A DNA stretch of 64,000 nucleotides from Motacilla alba alba (lineage: Eukaryota; Chordata; Aves; Passeriformes; Motacillidae). Positions 1 to 12,100 of this stretch are shown here, one piece after another. The DNA is taken from assembly GCF_015832195.1 (NCBI RefSeq), contig NC_052028.1, forward strand, positions 12,888,894-12,952,893, in the 5' to 3' direction. Below the pieces are notes generated by a model. It searched no databases. It was not told where the DNA came from and saw only the letters and a program-made list of their open reading frames with translations. Position numbers and translations under genes: made by a program. Within the stretch, counting starts at the first letter, position 1; each line of letters starts with the position of its first letter.

Positions 1-3000
1 TACATATTTAATGAAATGGGAAGGGAGAAGAGCAAACTAATGAGAAGGACTTGACTGTTTCCCCTGGGAGAGAGAGGTTCTGGCAGAGGGGGAAAAACTG
101 ATCTTGGGGACTGGCCAGGAGGTCAGTGTGCAGGAATTAAGAGGTGATGCATACACCACAGGTTGGCTGCCCTGCTCCCAAGGAACAGGAGGTGTTTAAA
201 CCTTTACAGCATGAAGGAAAGATAAGTAAATGGATTTTTCTGGATTCCCTCAGAGAGCAGCAGTTGGAACAGATCCTTTACAAATTAAACTTTCCTGAGA
301 GATTGAGAGGTTGTGCTGTCACTAAGATGATTACTCCCTGCGTGTTTCCCTGCTTGGAAATGCAGCCTACTAAGCTTTCCTTGGGATCTGGGTGTATTTA
401 TATACTGATGCCAGTAAGTGAATTTTCCCATTTTGAAATTACACCTTTGTCTCTGCATTCTGTCTCCTGAAGGGTACCTGAGCAGGGTTGGGATGTCTGC
501 TGTAGGGTGAAGGAAGCACTGAGAGAGTCCCTTTGCAAACTGAAGGGTGAATTGATGGCATGGGCAGGACAGCAGAAGTTTGTGAACCTGAGTTTATCAC
601 AGCCCAGGCTCACACCTGGTGGTCTTTTCCTCACTAACTCACAACCTGGCTTATTTCTTGGGCACCATTCTTCCACTTCTGTGCACTTTATTGTGCCTGA
701 AACAGAAGCTTGGTTTGAAACCCTTTAGAAATAGAACACAACCAGTAATATTTTCAGCAAACCCTTTTTAATCTTCGTTGAAGTGCAAACCATGCTGTAT
801 TATCATGTGAGGTGGTACACACTCAGCTCTTGTCCTGTGCACAGAAACTCTTTCCCCCCTCAGTTTCTGTTTTTAAAGCTGTACTGAGACCCAGCACTGA
901 TGCAGAATGGGCAGTAGCAACTGGGCCCCCTCCCCTTTTGGAGTCCACCCCAGAACTGTAATCAGTGCAGCAACAAATATTAATTCTATCCCTTCTCAAG
1001 CCTTTTCCTCTTTGTAAGAAGATTCAGCTTGGAAAGCTGTGATCAGCCTAATCAGTTTTCTATTACTGAGACTGGTGCTCATAGTACAATTTGTTAAATC
1101 AATTTATTATCCTCCCAACCAACTTCAGTGATCAGAGCGTGAAAACATTGAAAGAAAATTAAAACTAGTGGAAGTGCTGCCTGTTTGGATAACAGCACAT
1201 TTTGCTGTTTCAAAGGATTACTCATCTGCACCAAAACAGGGAGAGAAGTTAATTTCAATGATTTAGAATCTTCTATTTCAGGGAGGCCTGGCTTGCACAT
1301 TATGATGGATTCAGGAAGGAGGATAATTCGTTCTTAAATTGTTAAACAGCACGTTGGGGCCAAGTAGCCAAGTAAAAATGAATGGATTCATTTGTAATCT
1401 TCAACAAGCATGTCTGTGTGTGGGAGGGTGGGGATGGCAGGCTGGGCTAACCTGTAAACAAATGCCAGATGCATGCTGGCACTTCAGGCTTTGGTGTTGG
1501 AAAGCAGCCAGAATAACCTGCAGAGAAGGGAAATGGTCCTTTTCTGCCTAAAAATGGAATTCTGCAGATCCTCCAGTCCTGTCCTCCTGTGCCCTTCAGT
1601 GGGAGGGGGAGGTTCCCTGGATTTTCAGAGGGCAGTGGCTCTCCATCTTCACATCTTCAAGCTTCTGAGTGTAAACTGAAGCAAAGCACCTCAGCATCCT
1701 GCAGAGCAGGGGGATCTTTGGTGTTACCAATGGCATCTGAGTAACAGGGGAAGGGTCTGGGAATGTTTCCTTTTCCTGCAGTGCTGTTCCTTCTGGGCTG
1801 GGTTGATGATACTCATCTGGAAAAGGCACTGGAGCTGCAGATGTGCTGTACAGTGTAAAATTCAGAAACCAAAGCTGATGGTATCATGTGAACCATGAAA
1901 TGTTGCACAGGCAGGAAAGAAGTGTTTCACTCATAGTTCTTTCACAGGACATAAATCACTTTAATAGTTTCAAGTCATGGCTGGTATTTTTTTCTATGGC
2001 AAATATTGGTACTCCCTTCCCTGCCAAATACTGCAGAGCTGTTACAAGGGCTTTAAGCTATTAAAAAAACCCCAAAAATCTAAAAAAAAACCTCCTTGGA
2101 CTCTTCTGTCTTCCCCCAGCTTCCGCATATGCTTGTTTTTGAATTTCTTAGGTGCCTCTTCAGGTGGCAAAGTACAGTGCTGGAATGAAAAGTCAACTGG
2201 ATATGAGGAATTCCAATCTTGGAAGGTCCTTGCCACGCTACAGGTGGTCACCAGACTGAGGGCAGCTCTGCTTGGATGAGGCCAGTAGGAAGAAGTACAG
2301 TGAGACCACCACAGAAATTTGACCTGGAGAAAAAAAAAATGCCTTCTTTTGGAAAGTTTAGGGCTGCTTCTGTAAAGCAGGCAGCCTCTAAAGCTTCTCT
2401 GCTGTCTTCACACAGCTTTATTTACAGCTCAAAGTAAAGAAAGCAGCAGTTCTTGACTGGTACACATTGTACATCAACTTTATTGCAAAGTGTGTTAGCA
2501 AACTACCAGAATAGTTTTTAATCTGCAGATAATCTTACTCTCATTTATATTTTTGGCTGTGTTACTTTGCCCAGCATAGGCACAGCCATTGGAATCTGTC
2601 CAGTTCACCTAACAACTTTCATTAAAGAAAATTGCCCTTGTAATAAAAATTACTCAGTGTGACAAGATTCCATAATATATTTTTTTAAAGCTTCATTAAA
2701 TTTCGTAGTAGTTAATGACACTTGTTTGGGTTTTTTTAATTTTCTTTTAAAAGCAAAATTTGGCTTAACTGGGCCAATATTTGAAATAGAATGAAATAAC
2801 TATTTTCTGTCTGGGTGCATAAAAGCCAGGCCATGTGGCAGGAATAGCACAAGGGTAAGGAAATTTAAAAATCTCTTTGAAAACTACATTTTACTGAGTT
2901 TTGTATATTGTGGGCTTGCTCAGATGTCTATGACTCTTCAGTTAGGCAAAGCAGAGGCAATGAACTCTGCCCACTTGCAGTTCATGATAGAGAAATGCAA

Positions 3001-5932
3001 AATTACAAAATGCAGTGACTAAAAGTGTATTTTTCTGCAGCAGCTGGGAGGAGCAGCTCACCTGAGCATCTCCCTGCAGGACAGCCCTCAGCAGGTGTGT
3101 CCCCTGCAGCAGTGTGAGCACACAGGTGCTGCTGGAGCATCTGCAGCTTTTTCTTGTTCTCCCAACCATCAGGGACGTGATTCCTCATGTGGGAAGCACT
3201 TCAGCCGTGCAGCAAACAGCAGGCTCCTCTCTGCAAGCATGGAATGTTTTGGTATTTTCTTGCTGTGGAAATGTACTAAAGAATTGCTGAAGGACCAAAC
3301 CCAACTTTTGGGAATGCAGAGAGAAGTCAGTGGATTGGATTTTCTGCTGTCTCTTTGCAGAGTGCTTGCCTGAGACAACTCCATGGCTCCTAAGCCTTCC
3401 TTTCCCCCTTACACTACAAAAATGGGGAAATCTCCATTTTTAGCTGTTTGTTCATCAATAGATGCTAATCACCCTGTCCTCAGTCAGTGTAGCAGAGCAG
3501 CCATCATCATCATCACAACTGATGTGGCCAAGTCCAGTGACTCTCTGTTGACCTTCTGGGTGTGTCAGAGCAGGTCCCAGGGCACTCTGGTGTTTGGTAG
3601 CAGGCTGAGCATGCTGTGCCTGTGTCCCTGGAGGAGTCACTTCAGCTGCCCCAGGTGTCACCACCACAAACCAGAACGGTTCAGAAAGGCAGGTGATGCC
3701 AGAATGGAAATGATGAACACACATACGGTAGACAAACCTCTGGGATCTTTCATAGTCTCATTTTCTCATTTTAATCAAAATAAAGAGCTGAAGAAAGGCT
3801 CTTTATATTTTCCGTTGGTTTGGAGCTTTGGATTTTTTTAGACTTTCCAGTGCTTTATAGATTTGGCTTGAATAATGTAAGTATTGTGTAGTCTGATCTT
3901 CCAAGTGTCTTCTGCTATTATCAATCTCTGGCTGTTGTTAGGGAAATCAGACTGAGAGTGTCTGTGTGACAGTTCCCTCCTTTATTATAACGAGCACCAG
4001 CAGCCACTCTCGTGTTTATCTTGTCTTGGGCACATTAAGTAAAGTCTGCATCCTGGTTTGGGCTGAGCTGATTTATGCTTTAAGTGAGGATTGTTTGTTC
4101 TCTGCGATGAAACAATCTTTTGTGACAAACTGACAATGGCAAGGGATGAGCTCTGATGTTAAACAGTGGTAGCTTTTCTTTTCTACTTTTTTTTTTCTTT
4201 CTCTCTTCTCGTTTTAAGTCTACCCACTGCCTCAGGAGGAAGGCAGCTGCACTAATAATATGTCTAGTCTCTGTGGAAGGCCCTTATTTGAAAAATCTGT
4301 AATTGAGTGGACAAAATTTCTGGTTGCTTGAGAGGATCTATTCAGAAGAGACGAGGGAAAAGCACACTAGACATCAAGAAGTCCTAAGGGCTCTATTGAG
4401 AGGGAAACCTATGTAGATATTGTGAGACAATTACACTTGTCAGGCAAAACACTAAAGTGGATCTGTGAAATAAAATCCTGGGAAATGTTAAACAAAGCTT
4501 TGTACAGGGCAGAGAGCTTGCTGGGAATACCTCAAAAGCAAGGAGGTGTATTTGGGTGATGTTTGAAGGAAGGCACAGGATGGCTGCTTCAAAGAGCAGG
4601 CACAGAGTGTGTGTTACCACAGGGCTCCTGACCATCCTCACAGCTGCCAGGTCAGCACAAGGGGGAGAGCTCATAACTAGGTTAAATTTATTTGCTCCTT
4701 TGCTCTTTTCAGTGAGCTGTTCCAGTGCCCAGCCTGGTGCCCTGATCAGGGACACTTTCCTGCTGTTGGCCTTTCCAGCCCCTGTCTTTGATGCCTCCTT
4801 TGGAAGCTGAGGAAGATGTGCTGTACAGAGTGGAGAGGATGTGTTTCTGCAGAAGGCAAATACCCTCACAGGGTTATTTCTATTTCAGTGATTGCCTCTA
4901 GTCAAGTTTTGTTGTGTAAGATTGTAAAAGTTACTTGCTTAGATGTAAGAGATGAAGTTTTGTCTAGTGAGGCTTCTTTCCTGCATCAGTTGCTGACTGC
5001 AGTGGTGGTGTGGGGCATTAATGAACAATCTCTGGCACCCTCTGAATGGGCTTTGCTGTCAAAACTTCAGATGCCTGAAAGATCAACCCATTAGTGATGA
5101 GGCCAGCGTCAGCTCAGCCTATTTTTAGGTTTTTCTTTGCTGCTTCACTCTTTGATGTAAAGACAGCTGTGTTCCCCTCTCTCGTTATGCAGACCAAACT
5201 TTTTATCTCCACTTTGGAACAAGCTGTCCATTGTTTTGATCACTCAGTGATCTTTCTCTGCAGCTCTCCTGTTTGAATTCTTGTTAATCGTGGTGACTGC
5301 CACTGTGTTAATTCAGATGTGGCTCCAGTCCATGTTCAGTTGTGTAAATATTTCCATATTTAAATGCAAATCTCCTCTGATAAGCATTTAAAGAAGCCAT
5401 CCCCATACACACTCTGGCTGTGCCTGCCCTGCAGCTTGGAGGGGTGTCTGACTAGGCTTTTTCCTGGTTTTTATTTATGCATGAGTAGATTGTTATGTTG
5501 TGCATTTTGAAGAAACCACGCAGAACTTAAATGCCCTGAGTGTGGTTTACTTCTGAAAACTAATTCCCCTGTGTCTTTTCTAAATTACAGTGGTTTTCCA
5601 CAAGTGTCCAAGAATCCTGGCTCAGGGTCTGCAAGCTGTCTTTTTATTCCTTTTCCTCTTCCTCTGCTGCTTTCTTTCTCATCCTCTACTCTTTGTTCCT
5701 TTTTTTTTTTTCTTCTGTTTCATTGCTTCTAAAGTTATGGAGCATCTTCAAAACTCTTGCTCAGGCGTTATTTTTAGACCTTTAAAAGCAGCAAGTTTTA
5801 TTTCCTTTTTCCTGTTGGTGCATTTGTTACCTGTTGAGGCCATACTTCCAAAGACGTCTCCTCCTGCTGAAGACGGAGCAGCGTTTTTAAGAAACAGTTT
5901 GTGCCAGTGTCCCAATGTTCCTTTGCACGCAG
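1..5932 (+). other. GALNT10: GALNT10 intron (partial, left edge of window)
   Basis: There is no exon here. I looked for the preceding GALNT10 segment (the VDDFSD-type sequence before HLKK) and did not see it in any frame. The DNA is AT-rich intron with short homopolymers. It ends in a long polypyrimidine stretch at about 5636-5735, followed by more mixed sequence up to the acceptor. I saw no recognisable mobile element. Confidence 0.85.
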
Positions 5933-6118
5933 AGCACCTGAAGAAGCGCCTGGAGGATTACATGGCGCAGTTCCCGAGCGTGCGGATCCTGCGCACCAAG
6001 AGGAGGGAAGGGCTGATCCGGACCCGCATGCTGGGGGCCTCGGTGGCCATCGGGGACGTCATCACCTTCCTGGACTCCCACTGCGAGGCCAACGTCAACT
6101 GGCTGCCACCTCTGCTGG
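5933..6118 (+). CDS. GALNT10: GALNT10 exon with DSH catalytic metal-binding motif
   Basis: This exon encodes [10 protein letters not shown] through NWLPPLL. Acceptor gcacgcag ends at 5932 and donor gtgagt starts at 6119. It enters at a split codon (two bases carried here) and leaves one base of the next Asp codon. It carries the GT-A fold segment RREGLIRTR and FLDSHCE, whose Asp-x-His chelates Mn2+ and UDP-GalNAc in this family. Codon third positions are much more GC-rich than the AT-rich flanking intron. An open frame continues upstream from 5590, but that stretch is a polypyrimidine tract leading to the acceptor and not coding. Confidence 0.95.
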
Positions 6119-9100
6119 GTGAGTGAGGTGTCGCTGTAGGAGGTGAAATGAAACAACGCAGGCGCTGGAATCTCCAGGGTAAAGAGAAGGGGTTTAATTT
6201 CTGACCTCAGCATTTATAGATTTTCACAAGTTACAGTGGATTGGAGGGTGACAGTGCTACCTCTCCAATGACACTAGACAAACCAACATTCTGTCAAATC
6301 CTCCTCCTCCAGAAAAGAATGCAAGACAATAATTTTAGAGAAAAACAATATGTTTTAGAGAAAAACACGTGAGAAAGTCTGTTACAAGAATGTAAACATC
6401 AGAAGGCTTAGAAGAACTTAGAAGAACAGGGTGACAGTGGGGAGTTGTTGAAATTATTCCCACCTGCTGCTTTCCCCTCGTGCTGTAAGTGGACAAAAAA
6501 GAGGTGAAATATCATAAAAGAGAGAGCAAACAAACCACAAGACTCAAGTGAATTGTTGGCAATTTGTAGTGTTTAGTATGAGGTTTTTTTCTGTTCTGGA
6601 GTCCTGCACTGTGCAGTAACCCTGTCATATGCTTTTGCTAATTAAAGAGCAGAAATCGTATTCTTCTGTTTCCTCATTAAATGAAATCTGAAATAATTTG
6701 CATCTTGCTAGAAGAGTAAACTATCACATGGTCATTCAACAGCTTGCAGAGAGGAATGGCTTTGTGATACAGAAAAGATCTTTACATACAGTCCTTGAGT
6801 AGCTTTTAAGTGGTTTATCTCCTCTATAACTATATTTAACTTCATAGTCTGCAAAGCTGTGAAAAATACTTCTTGTGAATGAGAGCTGCGGGTGTGTATT
6901 TGTAGAACATGGGCACCCCTTTCCAAGGCAGCACTCCATCTCTGAGGAGGTGTCAGTTCCTTTCAAGGATGACTAATTGAAGGGACAGTGCCGTCTGTTT
7001 CTGGTACCTGTCTGCCTCCAGCCAGTAGCAAACTCCTTCACAGCCCTGCTGCCAGTGCCCTGTCAGAGCTCTCTGAGGTGTGACTTTCTCAAATAGGCTG
7101 TGGCAACAATAGTCAAGCAGAGGTTTAAGAAAGAGTCAGATTTTCCTGCAGGATTGATGGATGGTTATCCTGTTGCTTTCACTACAGTTTATATTTGGCA
7201 ATAGTCTGAAACATTTGCAGCTTTATGAACCCCAGGGAGGGAGGACAGAATTAGCTCCAATGCCATTTAAATGAGAACACGAAGAGGATGCTTTGATTTT
7301 TAAAGCACAGAAAGGATTTCTGTGAGATGTGTTTTGGAAGCTGAAACATCATTTTATCACCTCTGCTCTGAGAGCTAATTTCCAACAAGAGACCACCTCA
7401 GTAACAAAGTATTTAAGGAATTCCACATGTTTATGCAAGAATTTATCCTGAGTTGTATTATTTGGTTGGAAGAAAAGGTTGGAGGGGAGGAGGTAACACT
7501 TGCATTTCTTGAGCCTGCTGACAGTACTTATGCCATTAGTCTAAAATGCTTCCTGCCAGATTCTGGTGTGGCAGTTAGGGCTGGGTGGTGCAGTGGGTTA
7601 TTCCCTGGATCTGGATCTGCACAGAAGGGGTTCACATCCTGGTCACTTGTGGAAATGAGGATTGCTCACTGAGTACAAGAAGTCTGGTTTTAGCCTGGCA
7701 GTCAGTTCTCTGAGATAGTGTGGCTGTGTCTTCCCATTCTGCTTCTGGGTGATGGGTGCCTGGTGTTTTTCTCTCAGTGATTGCAGAAGTAGCAGATAAA
7801 TTGATATAAATTGGAGCATCTGCTCACGAGAGAAGGAGCAGGAAGAAAGCTGTGTCATTCTTGCACAACTTCATATTTTGATGCTCTTTTTCTGTAATTT
7901 CATGGTGAAAGGAGCCAGCTGGTGCAGGTTTTCTAACGTGTTTCTCCAATCTTCAGATCGCATTGCCCGGAACCGCAAGACCATCGTTTGCCCAATGATT
8001 GATGTTATTGATCACGACCACTTTGGATACGAGACCCAGGCTGGAGATGCAATGCGAGGGGCATTTGACTGGGAGATGTATTACAAGAGGATCCCTATTC
8101 CTCCTGAGTTACAGAAACCTGATCCCAGTGATCCCTTTGAGTAAGTTACTGAAACTGCTAAGAGCCAGCTAATGAAATAACACCCTGCTGCAGGGTTGGT
8201 TTACACCTCAGCATAGCAAAAGCCAGAAGCTGGTGTTAAGCTGCTTGCTTTTTTGGCAGCTGTTTGCTTTGCTGGTTTAAAAGAAATGCATTGTATAGTA
8301 GCTGTGAACACTCTCCTTTTCATTGCTGTTTTTTGCCACGTTAATTCCTGCAGAAGTTAACATTTCATTGAAAAATCTAATGTGTAACAATTAATGTGGT
8401 CATTTATTACTGAGATCTTTCAAACATAACTTAGTATCCTTAATGCTCTGCCAAAAACAACAAATCAGTGGTGGGTTATGTGTCATTCCCAGGTGGGGGA
8501 AGAAGAAAACTTAGCAGAATAATTACAGCAATTTTGATTATTACAGTGCACTGCAGAAGTAAATCTGTGATCAAGTTGTGCTCTGCTGTTGCTCTGCTTG
8601 CCAACATTGAGACAGTTCTGCAGTGCTTAAAAAAAACCAAACCAACAAAACACTTTTTGAGGTCAAACTCGAAGATTCAATCCTACAACAGAAGCAGAGC
8701 ACCATGTGTGGAGCATACAGGTCCCTTGGGCTGAGGTGGTGTCCTGTCACTTAATGGTCAGCTCCCTGCCTGCTTGGAGGAGAGGCACTGGCAGGTTCTG
8801 AAGGGAGCCTGGTCTGGTCCTCCTCATTTGCAAGAGGGAAATCAGTAAATAACACCAAAACAACTGTTTGATGCACTGACAGGGCTGTAAAGGCACTGGG
8901 GACAATGGGCGGTGAAAAGAATATTTGTCAAATCTTGCTTTGTTTTTTAAATGTTTAGCTAGAGATCTTTGTCTTTGTGATGTGTTTGTAATATGGAGTC
9001 TGGTTTTTCCTTAAGGTCTCCTGTAATGGCTGGAGGACTGTTTGCAGTCGATAGAAAGTGGTTCTGGGAGCTGGGAGGGTATGATGCAGGTCTGGAGATA

Positions 9101-12100
9101 TGGGGAGGAGAGCAGTATGAAATATCCTTTAAGGTGAGCCATATTCTCTGGAAATTACTTATGTTTTGAAAAGTAAGAATTTGTTCTGAGGCACAGAATG
9201 TGAATGATCTGTCTTGTCCTTACTGACGCGTGTGACTAAAGGTGAAAGAGCTGGGAATAGTAAGACAGTGCCCAGAAAAATCAGCACTGATGTGAGCAGT
9301 GACTTGTGAGGGTGAGTTTTGGAGCAGGATTAGCTGGGGTCCCCATTCTGTGGTCACAGCTCTGGTGCAAGCACTCTTCCCAGCGAGGGTAAGTCAGCTG
9401 GTGTGGAGCTCTGTGCCTCTGGGGCTGCTTGGTGCTCACCCTGGCAAGATGGTGAAATACTCTTCTCCTTGAGGGAAGGAGGATTCCAGTTCCAGGAGGA
9501 CCTCAGTGCTCAGCTTGAGTCCTCAGAGAGGAGAACAGCTTTGTCTGTAGTCAATCCAGCTGAGCCTGGCTGTGAGGAACTCAAGCTATTACTTACCCAG
9601 GAAGAAATCTTCAACAACTGGAGTCATTACTGTTGCTGGCAATGACTTTGGGTCATTATCTGCCTGGCCTGGGGACAGCTGTGCCACTAACTGACTGAGC
9701 TGGTCAGTGGAGAGCTTTAAGAGTTAGCCAGCTGACCAAAAATGCATACAAAGAGTAACAAGTCTCTGTAACCCACCAAGACTGCTGGTACCTGCGCTAG
9801 GCTGGACTATGGAACTCTGAAATCCAATTTGGGAAACCCACCAGAATGTCCCCAACCCCTGAAGGCAGGTGCCCAGTCTTCTCTTCAGTGGGAGGAATCC
9901 TTCCCTGAGTAAACTGAGTAAAGATGTCTACATTAAATTCTGTTTGAGGTTTCTTTCAGAGGTTGGTGGTGTCTGGATGCCACTGATCTAAGCTAGCTGA
10001 CCTTAGCACGAGGCTGGAGGATGGCAGGGCTGTAGTGCACGGCTTGGCTTCAGCAGCTAAAATTCTGCCTGGCTCTCCAAGTCATGGCTGGTGTCTTACA
10101 AAACAGATTCCAGGATCTCCATGCCTCTGAGCAGTTCAGAGGGTATCAGTCCTCAGCAAGCCACACTGCCATACACACACACCCCCTGTGGGAGAAAAGA
10201 CACTGATTTTGAGACAGCCTTTTCTTCCTTCATTTCCTCACCAGAATCCATAAGTCACCTTGGATGTCCCTTGTCCTCTGTAACAGGAAGGGAGGGCTTA
10301 GGGCTCCCTCTCTGGGGGTGTCAGTGTGGTTAGAGCCATTTCACCTTTGTGTTGCGTGTAATGAAATTGTGTAAGGCACTCATTCTCTGCAGGAGGGGCA
10401 GCATTCAGGCTCTTCCTCTCTGAAAATGCTTTTTTCCACGAGTGATGACAGTGGCTGGGCAAGCCCTTTGTCTCCAGTGCCACAGCAGACAGTCACACTG
10501 CTTGATCTGCAGGAAATAAGACTGCTTCATTCATCTGTTTGCTTATCCTCTCTGAAACATGCTGTGTTTTATTTCAGTCCAGAGATGGTAATTTATGGAG
10601 GGATAAATTTGCTTTAATTAATCTCTGCAAAGACCCCCTTTTTTCTTTCATTGTGCAACAGAAAAATGAAGTTTTCACTGAAAGAGGCTCAGTGTATTTT
10701 CAGAAATTAAGATAAATTGATACATTCATCTGTGGCTGATAGATTTAATAATTCTGCTGGAATTGCAAGAATAGAAGGTTTGTTCATAGAATTTATGAAG
10801 CTATGGCATTTCCTGGTGAGCTCAGAGCTACATTTTTACCTTTAGAAGCAGACTGAGATTTTGTAGTCAAAGGTGCGCTGTCAAATAATTTAAACCTCTG
10901 GCTTTAGGTGTGGGGTACCTGCTTTCACATTATTTGTTATCTCATGGCAATTCAGATTCTAAGCATGCCAGGTTTACAGCCCACCTTTAACAAAGAATCT
11001 GTTCCTGTCCCTGGGTGTTTTGGAGGCAGGTGCTCTTCTGTACTGCTGGCCTGTGATCCATTGCATTGGATCTGGCCTTCTCGAGCCTCACCAGGAGTAC
11101 AGGACTTCTGGGGAGTTTTTTTGTGTTTTGGATTTTTTTTTCCTTAAGCATATTCTTTTTTTGGCCATTCATGGACTGTGCTTTGCTGGTTTTGTCTTTA
11201 TTTTAAAATACAGGGCTCTGTTGCTGAGAGACTGGAAGTAAACAAGTTTATTTAGGAATCTCTTGCCTTGCTTTTTGGAAATCATACGTATTTCTGTTAT
11301 CAGCTGGCTCTGCTTCCTTCTGAGCAGAAATTTTCAAGCAAGCCAACAGAGAAAGCATCAGTGTTTAACACCTCAGAAAACATTTAGCTAGAGGGTAGAT
11401 CCAACTCTAGAAGCCTTGCACTTTGTGTGAAACATGCATCAAACATCATTAGAAAACATTGCATGTGGGAGGGCCAAAAAAATTGAGGTGAACTTTCCAG
11501 CCTTTACTGCTGGTTTGTTTTCTGGGTCTTAGCAATCCCTTGAAACAGAAATTTCTAGTTCAGAAAGGAGGGAATTGGTCTGTCCATTCCATATTCAAGC
11601 AGCAAGCAGGCACTGCTTCCTTCTCTTGCCCTGTGTGCACCCAGAGCAGCTCAGTGTCTGTGAGGTCAGGGGGTTCCTGGGCAGGTCACCCCACACACAG
11701 CACGCAGATCACAGTCTCCACTGGTACTGACAGGTGAATTCCCAGGTGCTGACCTTGAAGTGTGTTCTTGTATTTTGGAGAAAGGGTAAACAAGCATTCA
11801 CAGCTGTCTCTCTGGGGTGTTTGTCACCTTTCCTTGCTGCCTCCTGGTTCCTCTGTTCAGCAGGCTTCGTTCAGGTGGGGTTCTTTGCTTCTTCGGAGTC
11901 ACTTCCTCACCTCTTCTCTCTTGCAGATTTTCCTGATTTTTTTTTTTATCTTCCTGACTGTGGAAACAAAACTCAATTCTTTACCCAGAGTTATAATGGA
12001 GCTTTCCTCTTCTAAACACAATTTAACAGCTGCCTACGTAAGCGTTTTGGTTTTTTTGACATAAGTGCATTTAATTTGGAGCAGTATGTGTGAAGCATTT

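Noticed and set aside
5590..6126. 178-codon frame that contains the first GALNT10 exon
   Set aside because: Only the part from 5933 is coding. The Phe/Leu/Ser-rich upstream part is the intron polypyrimidine tract read as protein.
9300..9990. Possible LTR in the large GALNT10 intron
   Set aside because: Composition shift and an attaaa motif only; no ends, target-site duplication or repeat similarity that I can defend.
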